Part shown: in pieces, positions 1 to 7,354 of the stretch
Layout of the letters: the number at the start of each line of letters is the position of its first letter
How positions within the stretch are numbered: the first letter of the stretch is position 1
Assembly (NCBI GenBank): GCA_002449335.1
Contig: DKDL01000010.1
Location: 1-22,116 of the forward strand
Direction of reading: 5' to 3'
DNA length: 22,116 nucleotides
DNA from: Succinatimonas sp. UBA6849
GTDB lineage: Bacteria > Pseudomonadota > Gammaproteobacteria > Enterobacterales > Succinivibrionaceae
Notes under the pieces: model-generated
Told to the model about the DNA's origin: nothing
What the model saw: only the letters and a program-made list of their open reading frames with translations
Database searches by the model: none
Program-made: the position numbers and the translations under genes

Positions 1-4
1 CTTT

Positions 5-553
5 TTAAGATCCAGTGCATGTTTCTACAATGGTTTCAAAGTAGTTTTTGTTATTTTTACTATACATAGGATCAATTTTTTGAAGATCTTTTAGTGCATT
101 TTTAGATGCCTTGTTTTTATCACTTGTGTAGTAAGGTTTTGCTGTTGCTTTGTAGTGAAGAATTAACCAAAATTCAAAACAAGGTACAGAAGTAACTGCA
201 GTAAATTTAACAAACTTTTTATCATTAGTTATTTTTAAAACTACTTCATCGTAAGTGTCGTGGGTATCCTTGTCAAACACACAAAACACTTTGTCAAAGT
301 CGTCAAAGCTATTTTTATCCTTTGCTGTTTTTAGAACATCTCTTGGAGAAGAATTTTCGGCAGGGTAGATAAATATAACGTTATCTTTTAGTTTGTATTT
401 TCTTTTGATTTGTTCAAAATATAACGGTTCAGTTTCAGAACCTTCAGTAACAATTAGGATTCTTTTAAATTCCTTTAGTTGACCATTTTTTCTTTTAATG
501 AGATCTTTTTTGCTAAGCTCTCTCTTTTTTCTAAAACTATTTAGTGATGACAT
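5..553 (-). CDS. rloB: RloB/AbiLii-like Toprim-type nuclease subunit of a defence module (possibly 3'-frameshifted)
   Basis: 182 residues. Visible motifs: VTEGSETEPLYF (35-46), which supplies the Toprim-like glutamate; VFDKDTHD (92-99), the acidic DxD-type motif; and PCFEFWLILH (124-133), typical of the RloB family. In AbiL/RloAB systems this protein is the likely nuclease effector paired with an AAA_15 ATPase that senses phage, acting in the cytoplasm; that role is inferred from the family. The ATG is preceded by AGGAA, which overlaps the stop codon of the ATPase gene upstream, and the gap is only 9 bp, so the two are surely co-translated. The C-terminus ends abruptly as ETCTGS. The overlapping frame at the window edge reads KHALDLKK and stays open, which looks more like the helical end of the family, so a frameshift near position 25 is possible. 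The family call is confident; catalytic function was not shown. Confidence 0.82.
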   Translation of the reverse strand: MSSLNSFRKKRELSKKDLIKRKNGQLKEFKRILIVTEGSETEPLYFEQIKRKYKLKDNVIFIYPAENSSPRDVLKTAKDKNSFDDFDKVFCVFDKDTHDTYDEVVLKITNDKKFVKFTAVTSVPCFEFWLILHYKATAKPYYTSDKNKASKNALKDLQKIDPMYSKNNKNYFETIVETCTGS

Positions 554-562
554 TATTTCTTC

Positions 563-1882
563 CTAGAGCTCAGTTTGTTTTTTATTATTTTTCAATAATG
601 ACATATTTACAAGTTTTTCAAACAGATATGTATCAACATAAGGTAGAGCTCCGTATCTGCCATTGAGATATCTAGTTTCAAATTTGTCTTTTCCTTTTAG
701 TGGTTTGAAATCTGTTAGAGGGTATAGTCTAGTATTTTGTTTCTCAGTTAACGTAGTAAACCAAATTTGATCTCTTCTAAAAATCTCATTGTCTAACACA
801 GAAGTTTCATGAGTAGTAAAAATCAATTGTGCATTATTGAAGTTCACATTTGAATTATGAAAAAGTGAAATAATGAATTTTAGTATTTTGGGATGAATAC
901 TTAGATTCAATTCATCTACTACGATTACACTTCCATTTTGCAGAGCCTCAATAATAGGAAAAGCGTATACAAAGAGTTTTTTAGTACCATCAGATTCACT
1001 TTTGAAAAAATCAAAAACTACGTCATTGCCAACATCATCTTTGTGGACAGTATTGATCCTGTAGTGCTTTGAAAGGTTGTCCAAAGCACTTGAAGTCAAT
1101 ATAGTTCTGTCTACAGTATTGTTTTTACCAACGTCAGAACTTTTTTCTTCAAAACTGATATCGTTAATTTTGATATCTGCTGCTTTCAAGAAGGTCCTAA
1201 TTTTGTCAATGAAGTCAGATTGTTTAAGCTTTTCTTGCAGAAGAGAAAGTTGGTAATCATAATTCATTGTGTTTGCATTAAATATAAGCAATGACTTTTG
1301 AAACCATTCAACTAAAGGTTTTACAGATTCACTGTTAGATGCATAAGCTTTGGTTAAAAAGAGAGCTTTTTCTCCAGTTGTGTCTTTTATAAAGGTTCTT
1401 TTGCCTTTGATATGATTGGTTAAATTCCATTCATATTCGCAGGTTTCATCATTAAAAACTCTCTCAAACCAAACTTGCTTTTTATTGGTAATCTTTGGAA
1501 AGACATATAACCACTCTGAATAGATTTTCTTTTTAGTACAAGAAAACCCGTAGTTATATCTTAAATCATTGATAACCACATTGATTTCAAATTCAGTTGG
1601 TTTGTCACTAAACTGTGAGGAGAGAGCAAAAGGATCAACAGCAAGATCAGAGAAGATATTTTCGTTTAGAACAATCTTCCTCATAGCATCAATTGCTTTT
1701 ATAAAATTTGATTTACCACTAGCATTGGGTCCATAGATAACAGCTGTCTTTACGCAAGAAATCTGAGAATTAGCGATATGACAAGTGTTGTCAGGAAGCT
1801 CTTTTCCTGAATTTGCTACAAGGCTTATATATTGTTCATCTGAAAATGACTTATAGTTTTTTACTGTGAAATTTAAGATCAC
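563..1882 (-). CDS. rloA: AAA_15-family ATPase, RloA/AbiLi-like
   Basis: 439 residues, first gene of the two-gene operon. Walker A is GPNASGKS (51-58). The ABC-like signature region is SESDGTKKL (295-303). Walker B is VIVVDEL (319-325), followed by a D-loop-like NLSIHP. The H-loop histidine is in FTTHET (355-360), and FETRYLNGRYGALP (401-414) is the C-terminal motif common in AAA_15/OLD-type ATPases. The protein resembles the SMC/OLD ATPases that, with RloB or other Toprim partners, form abortive-infection complexes (AbiL; PARIS is an analogue). Start: GTG at 1880-1882 with a good AGGAG six bases upstream. Base composition is AT-rich compared with the housekeeping genes to the right, consistent with an accessory module. 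Walker B is followed by asparagine (DELN) where many relatives have aspartate. The defence role is inference from family and pairing. Confidence 0.87.
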   Translation of the reverse strand: MILNFTVKNYKSFSDEQYISLVANSGKELPDNTCHIANSQISCVKTAVIYGPNASGKSNFIKAIDAMRKIVLNENIFSDLAVDPFALSSQFSDKPTEFEINVVINDLRYNYGFSCTKKKIYSEWLYVFPKITNKKQVWFERVFNDETCEYEWNLTNHIKGKRTFIKDTTGEKALFLTKAYASNSESVKPLVEWFQKSLLIFNANTMNYDYQLSLLQEKLKQSDFIDKIRTFLKAADIKINDISFEEKSSDVGKNNTVDRTILTSSALDNLSKHYRINTVHKDDVGNDVVFDFFKSESDGTKKLFVYAFPIIEALQNGSVIVVDELNLSIHPKILKFIISLFHNSNVNFNNAQLIFTTHETSVLDNEIFRRDQIWFTTLTEKQNTRLYPLTDFKPLKGKDKFETRYLNGRYGALPYVDTYLFEKLVNMSLLKNNKKQTEL

Positions 1883-2015
1883 TTTCTTCTCCTAATGATA
1901 TTTGAATATTTATTCTAAAAAATACTATTAAATTTTATAAAAAGCAAATATTAAAAGAAATTGAGTGTCTCTATTTTGAATAAATCTAGACAAAATTGGA
2001 TATTAGATAATAGAA

Positions 2016-2040
2016 AGGCTCAATCAAGACGATTGAGCCT
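2016..2040 (-). terminator. Rho-independent terminator of the first DUF805 gene
   Basis: Perfect 10-bp stem AGGCTCAATC (2016-2025) / GATTGAGCCT (2031-2040) with a 5-nt loop. On the minus strand it is followed by a T-rich tail, TTTCTATTATC. It lies 46 bp after the stop codon of the DUF805 gene at 2086-3087. Confidence 0.75.
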
Positions 2041-2054
2041 AATAAGGTTATTTC

Positions 2055-2092
2055 TGATTATCAGTACTATTCTCGATTATCAGTGCTATTCC
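2055..2092. repeat. Tandem 19-bp direct repeat at the 3' end of a DUF805 gene
   Basis: Two adjacent copies, TGATTATCAGTACTATTCT and CGATTATCAGTGCTATTCC, differ at three positions. The second copy contains the stop codon of the DUF805 gene (2086-2088). It looks like a small tandem duplication; no function is apparent. Confidence 0.6.
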
Positions 2093-3087
2093 TTTTTATC
2101 AGAGTTGTTAGGTAATGCTTCAACAGTAGCATTTGATGTTGTTGTGCTGTTTACTTTAGTTGCAATTCCAATATCCACTGGTACTGGACCAAATCTGTTT
2201 TCTTTATCGTCACTTTTTCTAAGTGCAAGCACAAGGAAAAATATGCAACCAGCTACTGCAATGAAAGTTCCAAATAAGATCTTAAATCCTGCACCAAAAT
2301 ATGGATTTGAGAAGGCACTTACATATAAGCATGCGCCTACAACAATTCCTGCATAAGGGATTAAAACAAAGAATCCAGTCTTATTGATATCGTGCATACG
2401 ACGTACAGCTAGAGCAATGTTAGGTAAGATCGCGACTAGCATTACGATAATTGAAACAGCTGTACCTAAAAAAGGAATTACATTTAAGAAACTTATTAGA
2501 GAAGAATAAATAAAAGCAAAGAAATAGGTAGGCCACCAGTATTCAGCGCGACCTGCACGTCCTTTGAAGTTTAGATAGTTCTTTAAATAAACTTTCTTTA
2601 GGGCATCAATCAATTCTAATTTTAGAGGGGCTCTTGGATTATCTGTTTTTCCATAAGCTGAATTAGGATCTGATGGTAGTGCTACGAGGTAGGCAACATA
2701 GGCATTAAATAGTGTTGCAATAGCTGCAATAAGGTGGCAACCTGTAAGCAGTCCAAATGACATGGTCGCATAAGCATTAACAGCAATTATAAAAGCTAAT
2801 AGTCCTAGACCAAAAGGCACTAGGACAAACCAGGCTGGCTTATTTACATCATGTAATCGTCTTGCAGTAACCGCAAGAACAGGCAGAATTACAGCTAGAG
2901 AATAAGCTGCAAAAATAATGATACCTAGAACAGGCACAATTAAGAGAATAGCTGCAGGAATAAATAAAACGATAACAGAGATAAGTATTGAGAAATACTC
3001 CGTTCTTGTGGCTCTGCCATTAAAGTTGACATAATTATGAAGTACAGAATCTAGTGCCTGTTTGAAATAGTCAAGTAACTTGTCCAT
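2086..3087 (-). CDS. Tandem double-DUF805 inner-membrane protein (paralogue A)
   Basis: 333 residues with two complete DUF805 units. Unit 1 has GRATRTEYF (24-32), then hydrophobic segments, then RRLHDVNK (76-83). Unit 2 has GRAGRAEYWW (176-185), hydrophobic segments, RRMHDINK (229-236), and the terminal ENRFGP (296-301). Several membrane-spanning segments are evident (about 35-75, 88-135, 187-225, 238-290), so this is an integral membrane protein; the molecular function of DUF805 is not established. The ATG has AAAGGA seven bases upstream. Its domain layout is collinear with the next gene (3261-4232), so the pair arose by duplication after the two domains had fused. Each gene is followed by its own terminator, so they are probably transcribed separately. 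The 30-residue tail after ENRFGP is Ser/Thr/Asn-rich and differs from that of its paralogue. Confidence 0.88.
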   Translation of the reverse strand: MDKLLDYFKQALDSVLHNYVNFNGRATRTEYFSILISVIVLFIPAAILLIVPVLGIIIFAAYSLAVILPVLAVTARRLHDVNKPAWFVLVPFGLGLLAFIIAVNAYATMSFGLLTGCHLIAAIATLFNAYVAYLVALPSDPNSAYGKTDNPRAPLKLELIDALKKVYLKNYLNFKGRAGRAEYWWPTYFFAFIYSSLISFLNVIPFLGTAVSIIVMLVAILPNIALAVRRMHDINKTGFFVLIPYAGIVVGACLYVSAFSNPYFGAGFKILFGTFIAVAGCIFFLVLALRKSDDKENRFGPVPVDIGIATKVNSTTTSNATVEALPNNSDKKE

Positions 3088-3191
3088 GAAATGATCCTTT
3101 GTGAATAACTTGTGCTCTAGCTTTCTTATAAAAGCACAATGTAAAGGTCATTATACAGGCAAAAGTAAAAGGCGCTTTACTCAATACCAAT

Positions 3192-3223
3192 AATAAAGGC
3201 CAATCATATGATTGACCTTTATT
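3192..3223 (-). terminator. Terminator between the two double-DUF805 genes
   Basis: Near-perfect 15-bp inverted repeat AATAAAGGCCAATCA (3192-3206) / TGATTGACCTTTATT (3209-3223), with one mismatch and almost no loop. The A/T ends of the stem provide a U-run in either direction. It lies 38 bp after the stop codon of the gene at 3261-4232. Confidence 0.65.
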
Positions 3224-3260
3224 AGTGGAGCAAAACTTAATTGTCTTAAGTTAAAGCTGA

Positions 3261-4232
3261 TTATTCAGCAGTTGCGTTGTTCTCTAAAGCTTTATCTTCA
3301 GAAGCTGGAACATCAACATCCTCAGGTACAGGACCAAAACGATTTTCTTTTGGATCGCTAACTCTTAAAGCTAAAACAATCATAGCAATATAGCCACCAA
3401 AACCTAAGAAAAATCCTAAAGTTACCTTTAATTTAAATGCTTCCTCAGGATTTGAGAAACCGCTGTATAACAGGATACCGCATAAAGCTAAGCCTACATA
3501 AGGAATTAGAGCAAAAAAGCCTGACAGATTGATATCGTGCATACGACGAACGCATAGAGCAAGATTAGGAATAATGAATGCAACAGAGAGGATTACAGAA
3601 ACAACAGGACCTAAGTAAGGAATAATGCAAAGAGCATTTACTAAAGCTGCAAACATGAAGTAGAAGAAATAAACTGGCCACCAGTATTCCTTACGGCTAG
3701 CACGACCTTTGAAATTGCAGTAGTTGTGCAGGTAGATCTTCTTCATGGCATCAACAAACTCAAGCTTTAATGGCTCAGGTAAGTTTTCGTTAGAACCATA
3801 AGCTGAATTCTTATCTGAAGGCTGAATTACAAGATATGCTAGATATGCATTAAATAAAGCAAAAGCTGCAGATAAAATTTGTATTGCAAATGGAGTTCCC
3901 ATTAAGCCTCTTGTATAAGTTGATGCATGTTTTAGAAAACTCATTACAAAGATAGCTAGTGGCACAAAAGCAAGCCAACCTGGCTGATTAACATCATGCA
4001 GTCTTCTTACAGTAACGGCAAGTAGTGGTACGATTGAAGCTAGTACAAGTACGATTAAAATAAGAGTTCCTAAGAAAGGGATGATATTTAAAAAGGCAGC
4101 AGCAATTAACAAAACAATGAAGCACAATATAAGAGAAAAGTACTCTTGTCTTGTAGCTCTTCCTTTGAAGTTTGCGTAGTTCTTGACTGCAATAGTCAGA
4201 TTTTCTTTCAAAAATGAAATTAAAGAGTTCAT
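3261..4232 (-). CDS. Tandem double-DUF805 inner-membrane protein (paralogue B)
   Basis: 323 residues from the chosen start. Unit 1: GRATRQEYF (24-32) and RRLHDVNQPGW (76-86). Unit 2: GRASRKEYWW (176-185), RRMHDIN (229-235) and ENRFGP near the C-terminus. All motif positions coincide with paralogue A, and both copies keep the same spacing between units. Start choice: an open frame continues 23 codons upstream to a GTG at 4301, but the ATG at 4230-4232 aligns exactly with the start of paralogue A and has an AAGG-like ribosome site upstream, so it is preferred. The acidic C-terminal tail (PEDVDVPASEDKALE) is unlike that of paralogue A. It is an integral membrane protein of unknown function. The neighbouring single-domain DUF805 gene lies upstream on the same strand. 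Confidence 0.87.
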   Translation of the reverse strand: MNSLISFLKENLTIAVKNYANFKGRATRQEYFSLILCFIVLLIAAAFLNIIPFLGTLILIVLVLASIVPLLAVTVRRLHDVNQPGWLAFVPLAIFVMSFLKHASTYTRGLMGTPFAIQILSAAFALFNAYLAYLVIQPSDKNSAYGSNENLPEPLKLEFVDAMKKIYLHNYCNFKGRASRKEYWWPVYFFYFMFAALVNALCIIPYLGPVVSVILSVAFIIPNLALCVRRMHDINLSGFFALIPYVGLALCGILLYSGFSNPEEAFKLKVTLGFFLGFGGYIAMIVLALRVSDPKENRFGPVPEDVDVPASEDKALENNATAE

Positions 4233-4360
4233 AAAATTAACCTTGTTAACATTATCTAGGTTGGGAATTTCTTCTTTTATTATTGTCTGTGCTTTTGGCA
4301 CAGATGAAAAACATATTATACAGGTAATATCAAGCTATGTTTAACTTATCTTACAAATAA

Positions 4361-4384
4361 AAAAGTGGACCTAAGCCCACTTTT
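4361..4384 (-). terminator. Rho-independent terminator of the short DUF805 gene
   Basis: Stem AAAAGTGG (4361-4368) / CCACTTTT (4377-4384). On the minus strand it is followed directly by a long T-run (TTTTTTATTTG). It sits 25 bp after the downstream in-frame TAA (4409-4411), not after the internal TAG, which supports the longer ancestral gene boundary. Confidence 0.75.
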
Positions 4385-4408
4385 CTATCTGAATTTAAAT
4401 ACTAAATC

Positions 4409-4801
4409 TTATTCAGGCTTTGCACCAAAACGATTTTCACCTTCAGTGCCTTTCTGGCATAAGAATACAATGTAAACAATTGTAGAAATGAAGTCTACAA
4501 ATGGAATGCAAGCTAAGATCTAGAATACTAAAACTAACCAGCCTGATCTGTTAGTATCGTGTAATCTTCTGATACCTGCTGTAAAAGATGCAATAGAAGC
4601 TACGATAACGTAAATAACAAAGATAATGCTGATTAGTGAAGCTAAAGTAGAGCCAACACCTACAGCTACAATTAAAAGAGCTGCGATGATACCAATCACA
4701 AAGAATGATAACTGGAACCACCAGAATTCTGAACGTGATGCTCTGCCTGAAATGGTAAGTGTCTTCTTAAGGCAAGTCTTAATTGAATCTAAAAATGTCA
4801 T
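4409..4801 (-). pseudogene. Single-domain DUF805 gene interrupted by one in-frame TAG
   Basis: The frame opens with ATG at 4801 behind a good GAGG site and encodes GRASRSEFWW (19-28), two hydrophobic stretches and RRLHDTNRSGW (78-88), then meets TAG at 4520-4522 after residue 93. The same frame continues for 36 codons to a TAA at 4409-4411, reading ILACIPFVDFISTIVYIV, then a CQKGTEGENRFG ending. This is the canonical C-terminal third of DUF805 proteins (a last membrane segment plus GTEGENRFG). The full product would be about 130 residues, normal for single-domain members. No other damage is seen. In a rough alignment with the double-domain paralogues, the TAG falls where they have Tyr or Phe, so a Tyr codon to TAG change is a plausible origin. 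TAG ends other genes here (bamE, grpE), so genome-wide recoding is unlikely. A fresh nonsense mutation or a sequencing error is most likely. A truncated 93-residue product remains possible. Confidence 0.8.
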
Positions 4802-5018
4802 AGTGACCTCTGTAATAAAAAGTAGTAAATGAAAACATGCTTATAATTGCAAGTTCTCCAATCTTATCTGAATGTTGATTTTATTTGAATTATATGCGGT
4901 TTGTGTTCAATTACTGTGCAATAAAATGTACAGTAACTGTTAACAAAAGTTAAATCTTAAAGATGAAATTTGAGCTACTAAAGAAAACGATTTAAAAGTG
5001 CTAATTGCAGGTACTAAA

Positions 5019-5039
5019 AAGCCTGCATAAAGCAGGCTT
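5019..5039 (-). terminator. Rho-independent terminator of ppk
   Basis: Perfect stem AAGCCTGC (5019-5026) / GCAGGCTT (5032-5039) with loop ATAAA. On the minus strand the stem is followed by TTTTTAGTACC. It lies 32 bp after the ppk stop codon. Confidence 0.8.
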
Positions 5040-5070
5040 AATTGATTTAGCTGATATGAGTCTTAATAGC

Positions 5071-7173
5071 TTAAGCTTTCTTCTCTTCAGAATTTAGCTC
5101 TTTAGCAATCTTTTCTTCTTCTGAAGCTAAGTACTCATGAATATCAATCTGAGCTCTTACCTGAGGATCGCCAGCTTGTGCCTGAACATAAACGTTCTTT
5201 TGTTCTGCATCAATGATTCTAGCTTTGCGGTTATCCTGCTCTTGAAGCTTTAAGATACCCTTAATACGTTTTTGCAGATCAGGATCTAAAACCCTTGCAC
5301 CAACCTCAATTCTTAAATCAAGATTTCTCTTCATCCAGTCAGCAGATGAGATGAATAACTCCTCATCACCACCGTTATTAAAGAGCATTACGCGTGGGTG
5401 CTCTAAGTATCTGTCCACAATTGAGGTGATATAGATGTTCTCAGATAAACCTTCAACACCAGGTTTTAATGAGCACATGCCACGTACTACACCGCGGATC
5501 TTTACACCTGCCTGGGAAGCTTCATAGAGTTTCTTAATTAAAGGAACATCAACTAAAGCATTAACCTTAAAGTGGATGGATGCATACTGCCCCTGCTTTG
5601 CAAAATCAATTTCACGGTCAATCATGAACTTAATTCTGTCACGAGCGTTAAGAGGTGATACCAATAAGTTCTCAAATACAGGTCTTGTATATGGGTATTC
5701 AATGAAACTAAAGACATCATCAACTTCTTTTGTGATCTTCTCATTAGCTGTAAAGAGGGCAAAGTCTGTGTAGATCTTAGCTGTCTTTTCATTGAAGTTA
5801 CCGGTACCTACGTGAGCATAACGTACAATTCTGTCGTCATCTTCATGACGGGTAACTAAACACAGTTTTGAATGGATCTTTAAGGTTGGTAAACCAAACA
5901 GAACCTTTACACCTGCCTGAGTTAAACGTGAAGCCCACTTTACATTGTTAGCCTCATCAAAACGAGCCTTTAACTCTACAACAACGGTTACACTCTTACC
6001 GTTGTTAGCTGCATGAATTAAAGAGTTAATTACACGGCTGTTGCTTGCAACACGGTAAATATTGATCTTAATAGAGCTTACCTTTGGATCGTATGAAGCA
6101 TAACGTAAGAATTCTGTAAAGTAATCAAATGAGTAGTATGGGTAGTAGAGTAAAACATCCTTTTTAGAAATGGCTTCAAAAGGAGTTTCAGCCATTTCAA
6201 ACTGTGATGATTTAATCTCAGATAAAGTTGGATTTTCCATGTCATCACTGCCTAAGCTTGGGAATGACAGGAAGTCTTTGAAATTGTGGTAACGGTTACC
6301 TGCCATCATGGAGTCAATAGAACTCATCTTAAGTTCTTTTGCCATGAATTTAACCATGTTCTCTGGCATCTGAGCATCATAAGAGAAGCGAACAGGCATA
6401 GCGTTTAGACGCTGTTTTAAAGCCTCAGACATATTCTCAAGCACTGATCTGTCAATATTACCTAAAAGGTCATATTCAGCATCACGGTTCATCTTAATTG
6501 AGTAAGCTTCAATCTTGTCATATGAGAACAGTCCGCGGAAGATCTTATGAATACCTACACGAATTACATCATCTAGGAACATGAAGGTAACTGATTTATC
6601 AACTGAAGGCAGTCTTATGAATCTTGGTAATTTGTCTGTAGGGATCTCAATTAAGGCATGGTGTACAGTTTCACCTTCAGTCATATCAACTAGAAGGTAG
6701 GTAAATTCATCCTTTAAGAAAGCAACTAAGTCAGTTTCTTCATCGATGATAACTGGGTTAATGTGTTTTAGAACATGATGTTTGAAATAAGCAATAACCC
6801 AGTCTTTTTGCTCTTTGGTAATAGAGTCTTGGTTTCTCATATAGATATTATGATCAGCTAACTCTATTAAAAGCTGCTTATAAATATGGTTTAAGGTTTT
6901 CTGATAACGATTAGCTTCATTTTGTACATTTCTTAAAAGATGTACCTTATCCTCATTATCACCCTGAGCTTTGTTGATAATAATCTGTCTTTTTAGTTCA
7001 GCTACTCTAACTTTAAAGAATTCGTCTAGGTTGCTTGAATAGATACCTAAAAATCTAACTCTTTCAATTAAAGGAACTGAAGGATCGGCAGCCTCCTGTA
7101 AAACTCTTCCGTTAAATGAAAGCCATGACAGCTCTTTTGGCATGATTTCGTTATCGTAATTTACGTCTGTCAT
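5071..7173 (-). CDS. ppk: Polyphosphate kinase 1
   Basis: 700 residues, the usual length for PPK1. It catalyses reversible transfer of the ATP gamma-phosphate to long-chain polyphosphate at the inner membrane or in the cytosol. The N-terminal domain begins with PKELSWLSFNGRVLQEA (12-28). The two phospholipase-D-like halves carry the catalytic histidines: KIHSK with H434 (the autophosphorylated residue, E. coli H435) and YLEHPR with H592 (E. coli H592). HVGTGNFN (454-461) and SSADWMKRNLDLRIE (609-623) are further family signatures. Start: the open frame extends 33 codons further upstream, but the ATG at 7171-7173 has GAGG six bases before it and begins the conserved N-terminus. No ppx gene follows in the window; a terminator lies just downstream. 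The upstream region holds direct and inverted repeats that may be regulatory. All key residues are present, so it should be active. Confidence 0.97.
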   Translation of the reverse strand: MTDVNYDNEIMPKELSWLSFNGRVLQEAADPSVPLIERVRFLGIYSSNLDEFFKVRVAELKRQIIINKAQGDNEDKVHLLRNVQNEANRYQKTLNHIYKQLLIELADHNIYMRNQDSITKEQKDWVIAYFKHHVLKHINPVIIDEETDLVAFLKDEFTYLLVDMTEGETVHHALIEIPTDKLPRFIRLPSVDKSVTFMFLDDVIRVGIHKIFRGLFSYDKIEAYSIKMNRDAEYDLLGNIDRSVLENMSEALKQRLNAMPVRFSYDAQMPENMVKFMAKELKMSSIDSMMAGNRYHNFKDFLSFPSLGSDDMENPTLSEIKSSQFEMAETPFEAISKKDVLLYYPYYSFDYFTEFLRYASYDPKVSSIKINIYRVASNSRVINSLIHAANNGKSVTVVVELKARFDEANNVKWASRLTQAGVKVLFGLPTLKIHSKLCLVTRHEDDDRIVRYAHVGTGNFNEKTAKIYTDFALFTANEKITKEVDDVFSFIEYPYTRPVFENLLVSPLNARDRIKFMIDREIDFAKQGQYASIHFKVNALVDVPLIKKLYEASQAGVKIRGVVRGMCSLKPGVEGLSENIYITSIVDRYLEHPRVMLFNNGGDEELFISSADWMKRNLDLRIEVGARVLDPDLQKRIKGILKLQEQDNRKARIIDAEQKNVYVQAQAGDPQVRAQIDIHEYLASEEEKIAKELNSEEKKA

Positions 7174-7205
7174 AAAAACCTCAAAAGTAATAATGTGCGC
7201 GCAAA

Positions 7206-7264
7206 GTTGCTTGTAAATATGAACGTTGCTTGAAATATGAAACTGTAACCTGATAAAACAGGTT
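7206..7264. repeat. Direct and inverted repeats upstream of ppk
   Basis: Two abutting imperfect 19-bp direct repeats, GTTGCTTGTAAATATGAAC (7206-7224) and GTTGCTTGAAATATGAAAC (7225-7243), are followed by the perfect 6-bp inverted repeat AACCTG / CAGGTT (7247-7252 / 7259-7264). They lie 33 to 91 bp before the ppk ATG. They could be an operator or leader structure; no known regulator site (for example a canonical Pho box) was recognised. Confidence 0.5.
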
Positions 7265-7354
7265 AGGATCATACATACAGATTGTTAACAAAAAGTCTTA
7301 TCAAATGTTAAGTTTATGTTAAGACAATTTAGACAAAATTGTTTTGATACAGCT

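Noticed and set aside
1961..2356. Plus-strand open frame of 131 codons
   Set aside because: It runs antisense through the C-terminal part of a clear DUF805 gene and across its terminator, has no ribosome site, and its product has no family resemblance.
4233..4301. Upstream GTG start for DUF805 paralogue B
   Set aside because: The downstream ATG aligns exactly with the start of paralogue A and has a better ribosome site.
4520..4522. Amber codon read as pyrrolysine or by genome-wide recoding
   Set aside because: TAG terminates bamE and grpE normally in the same window and no suppressor tRNA or pyl gene was seen, so nonsense mutation or error is simpler.
4626..4832. Plus-strand open frame of 68 codons
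   Set aside because: It is antisense to the conserved N-terminal half of the short DUF805 gene and shows no features of its own.
5015..5070. Pho box or other named operator near ppk
   Set aside because: No CTGTCAT-type pair was found at either end of ppk; only the terminator and unnamed repeats are present.
7174..7272. 33-codon upstream extension of ppk
   Set aside because: The extension reads through the repeat-rich leader and lacks a ribosome site at its start, whereas the ATG at 7173 has GAGG and begins the conserved PPK N-terminus.
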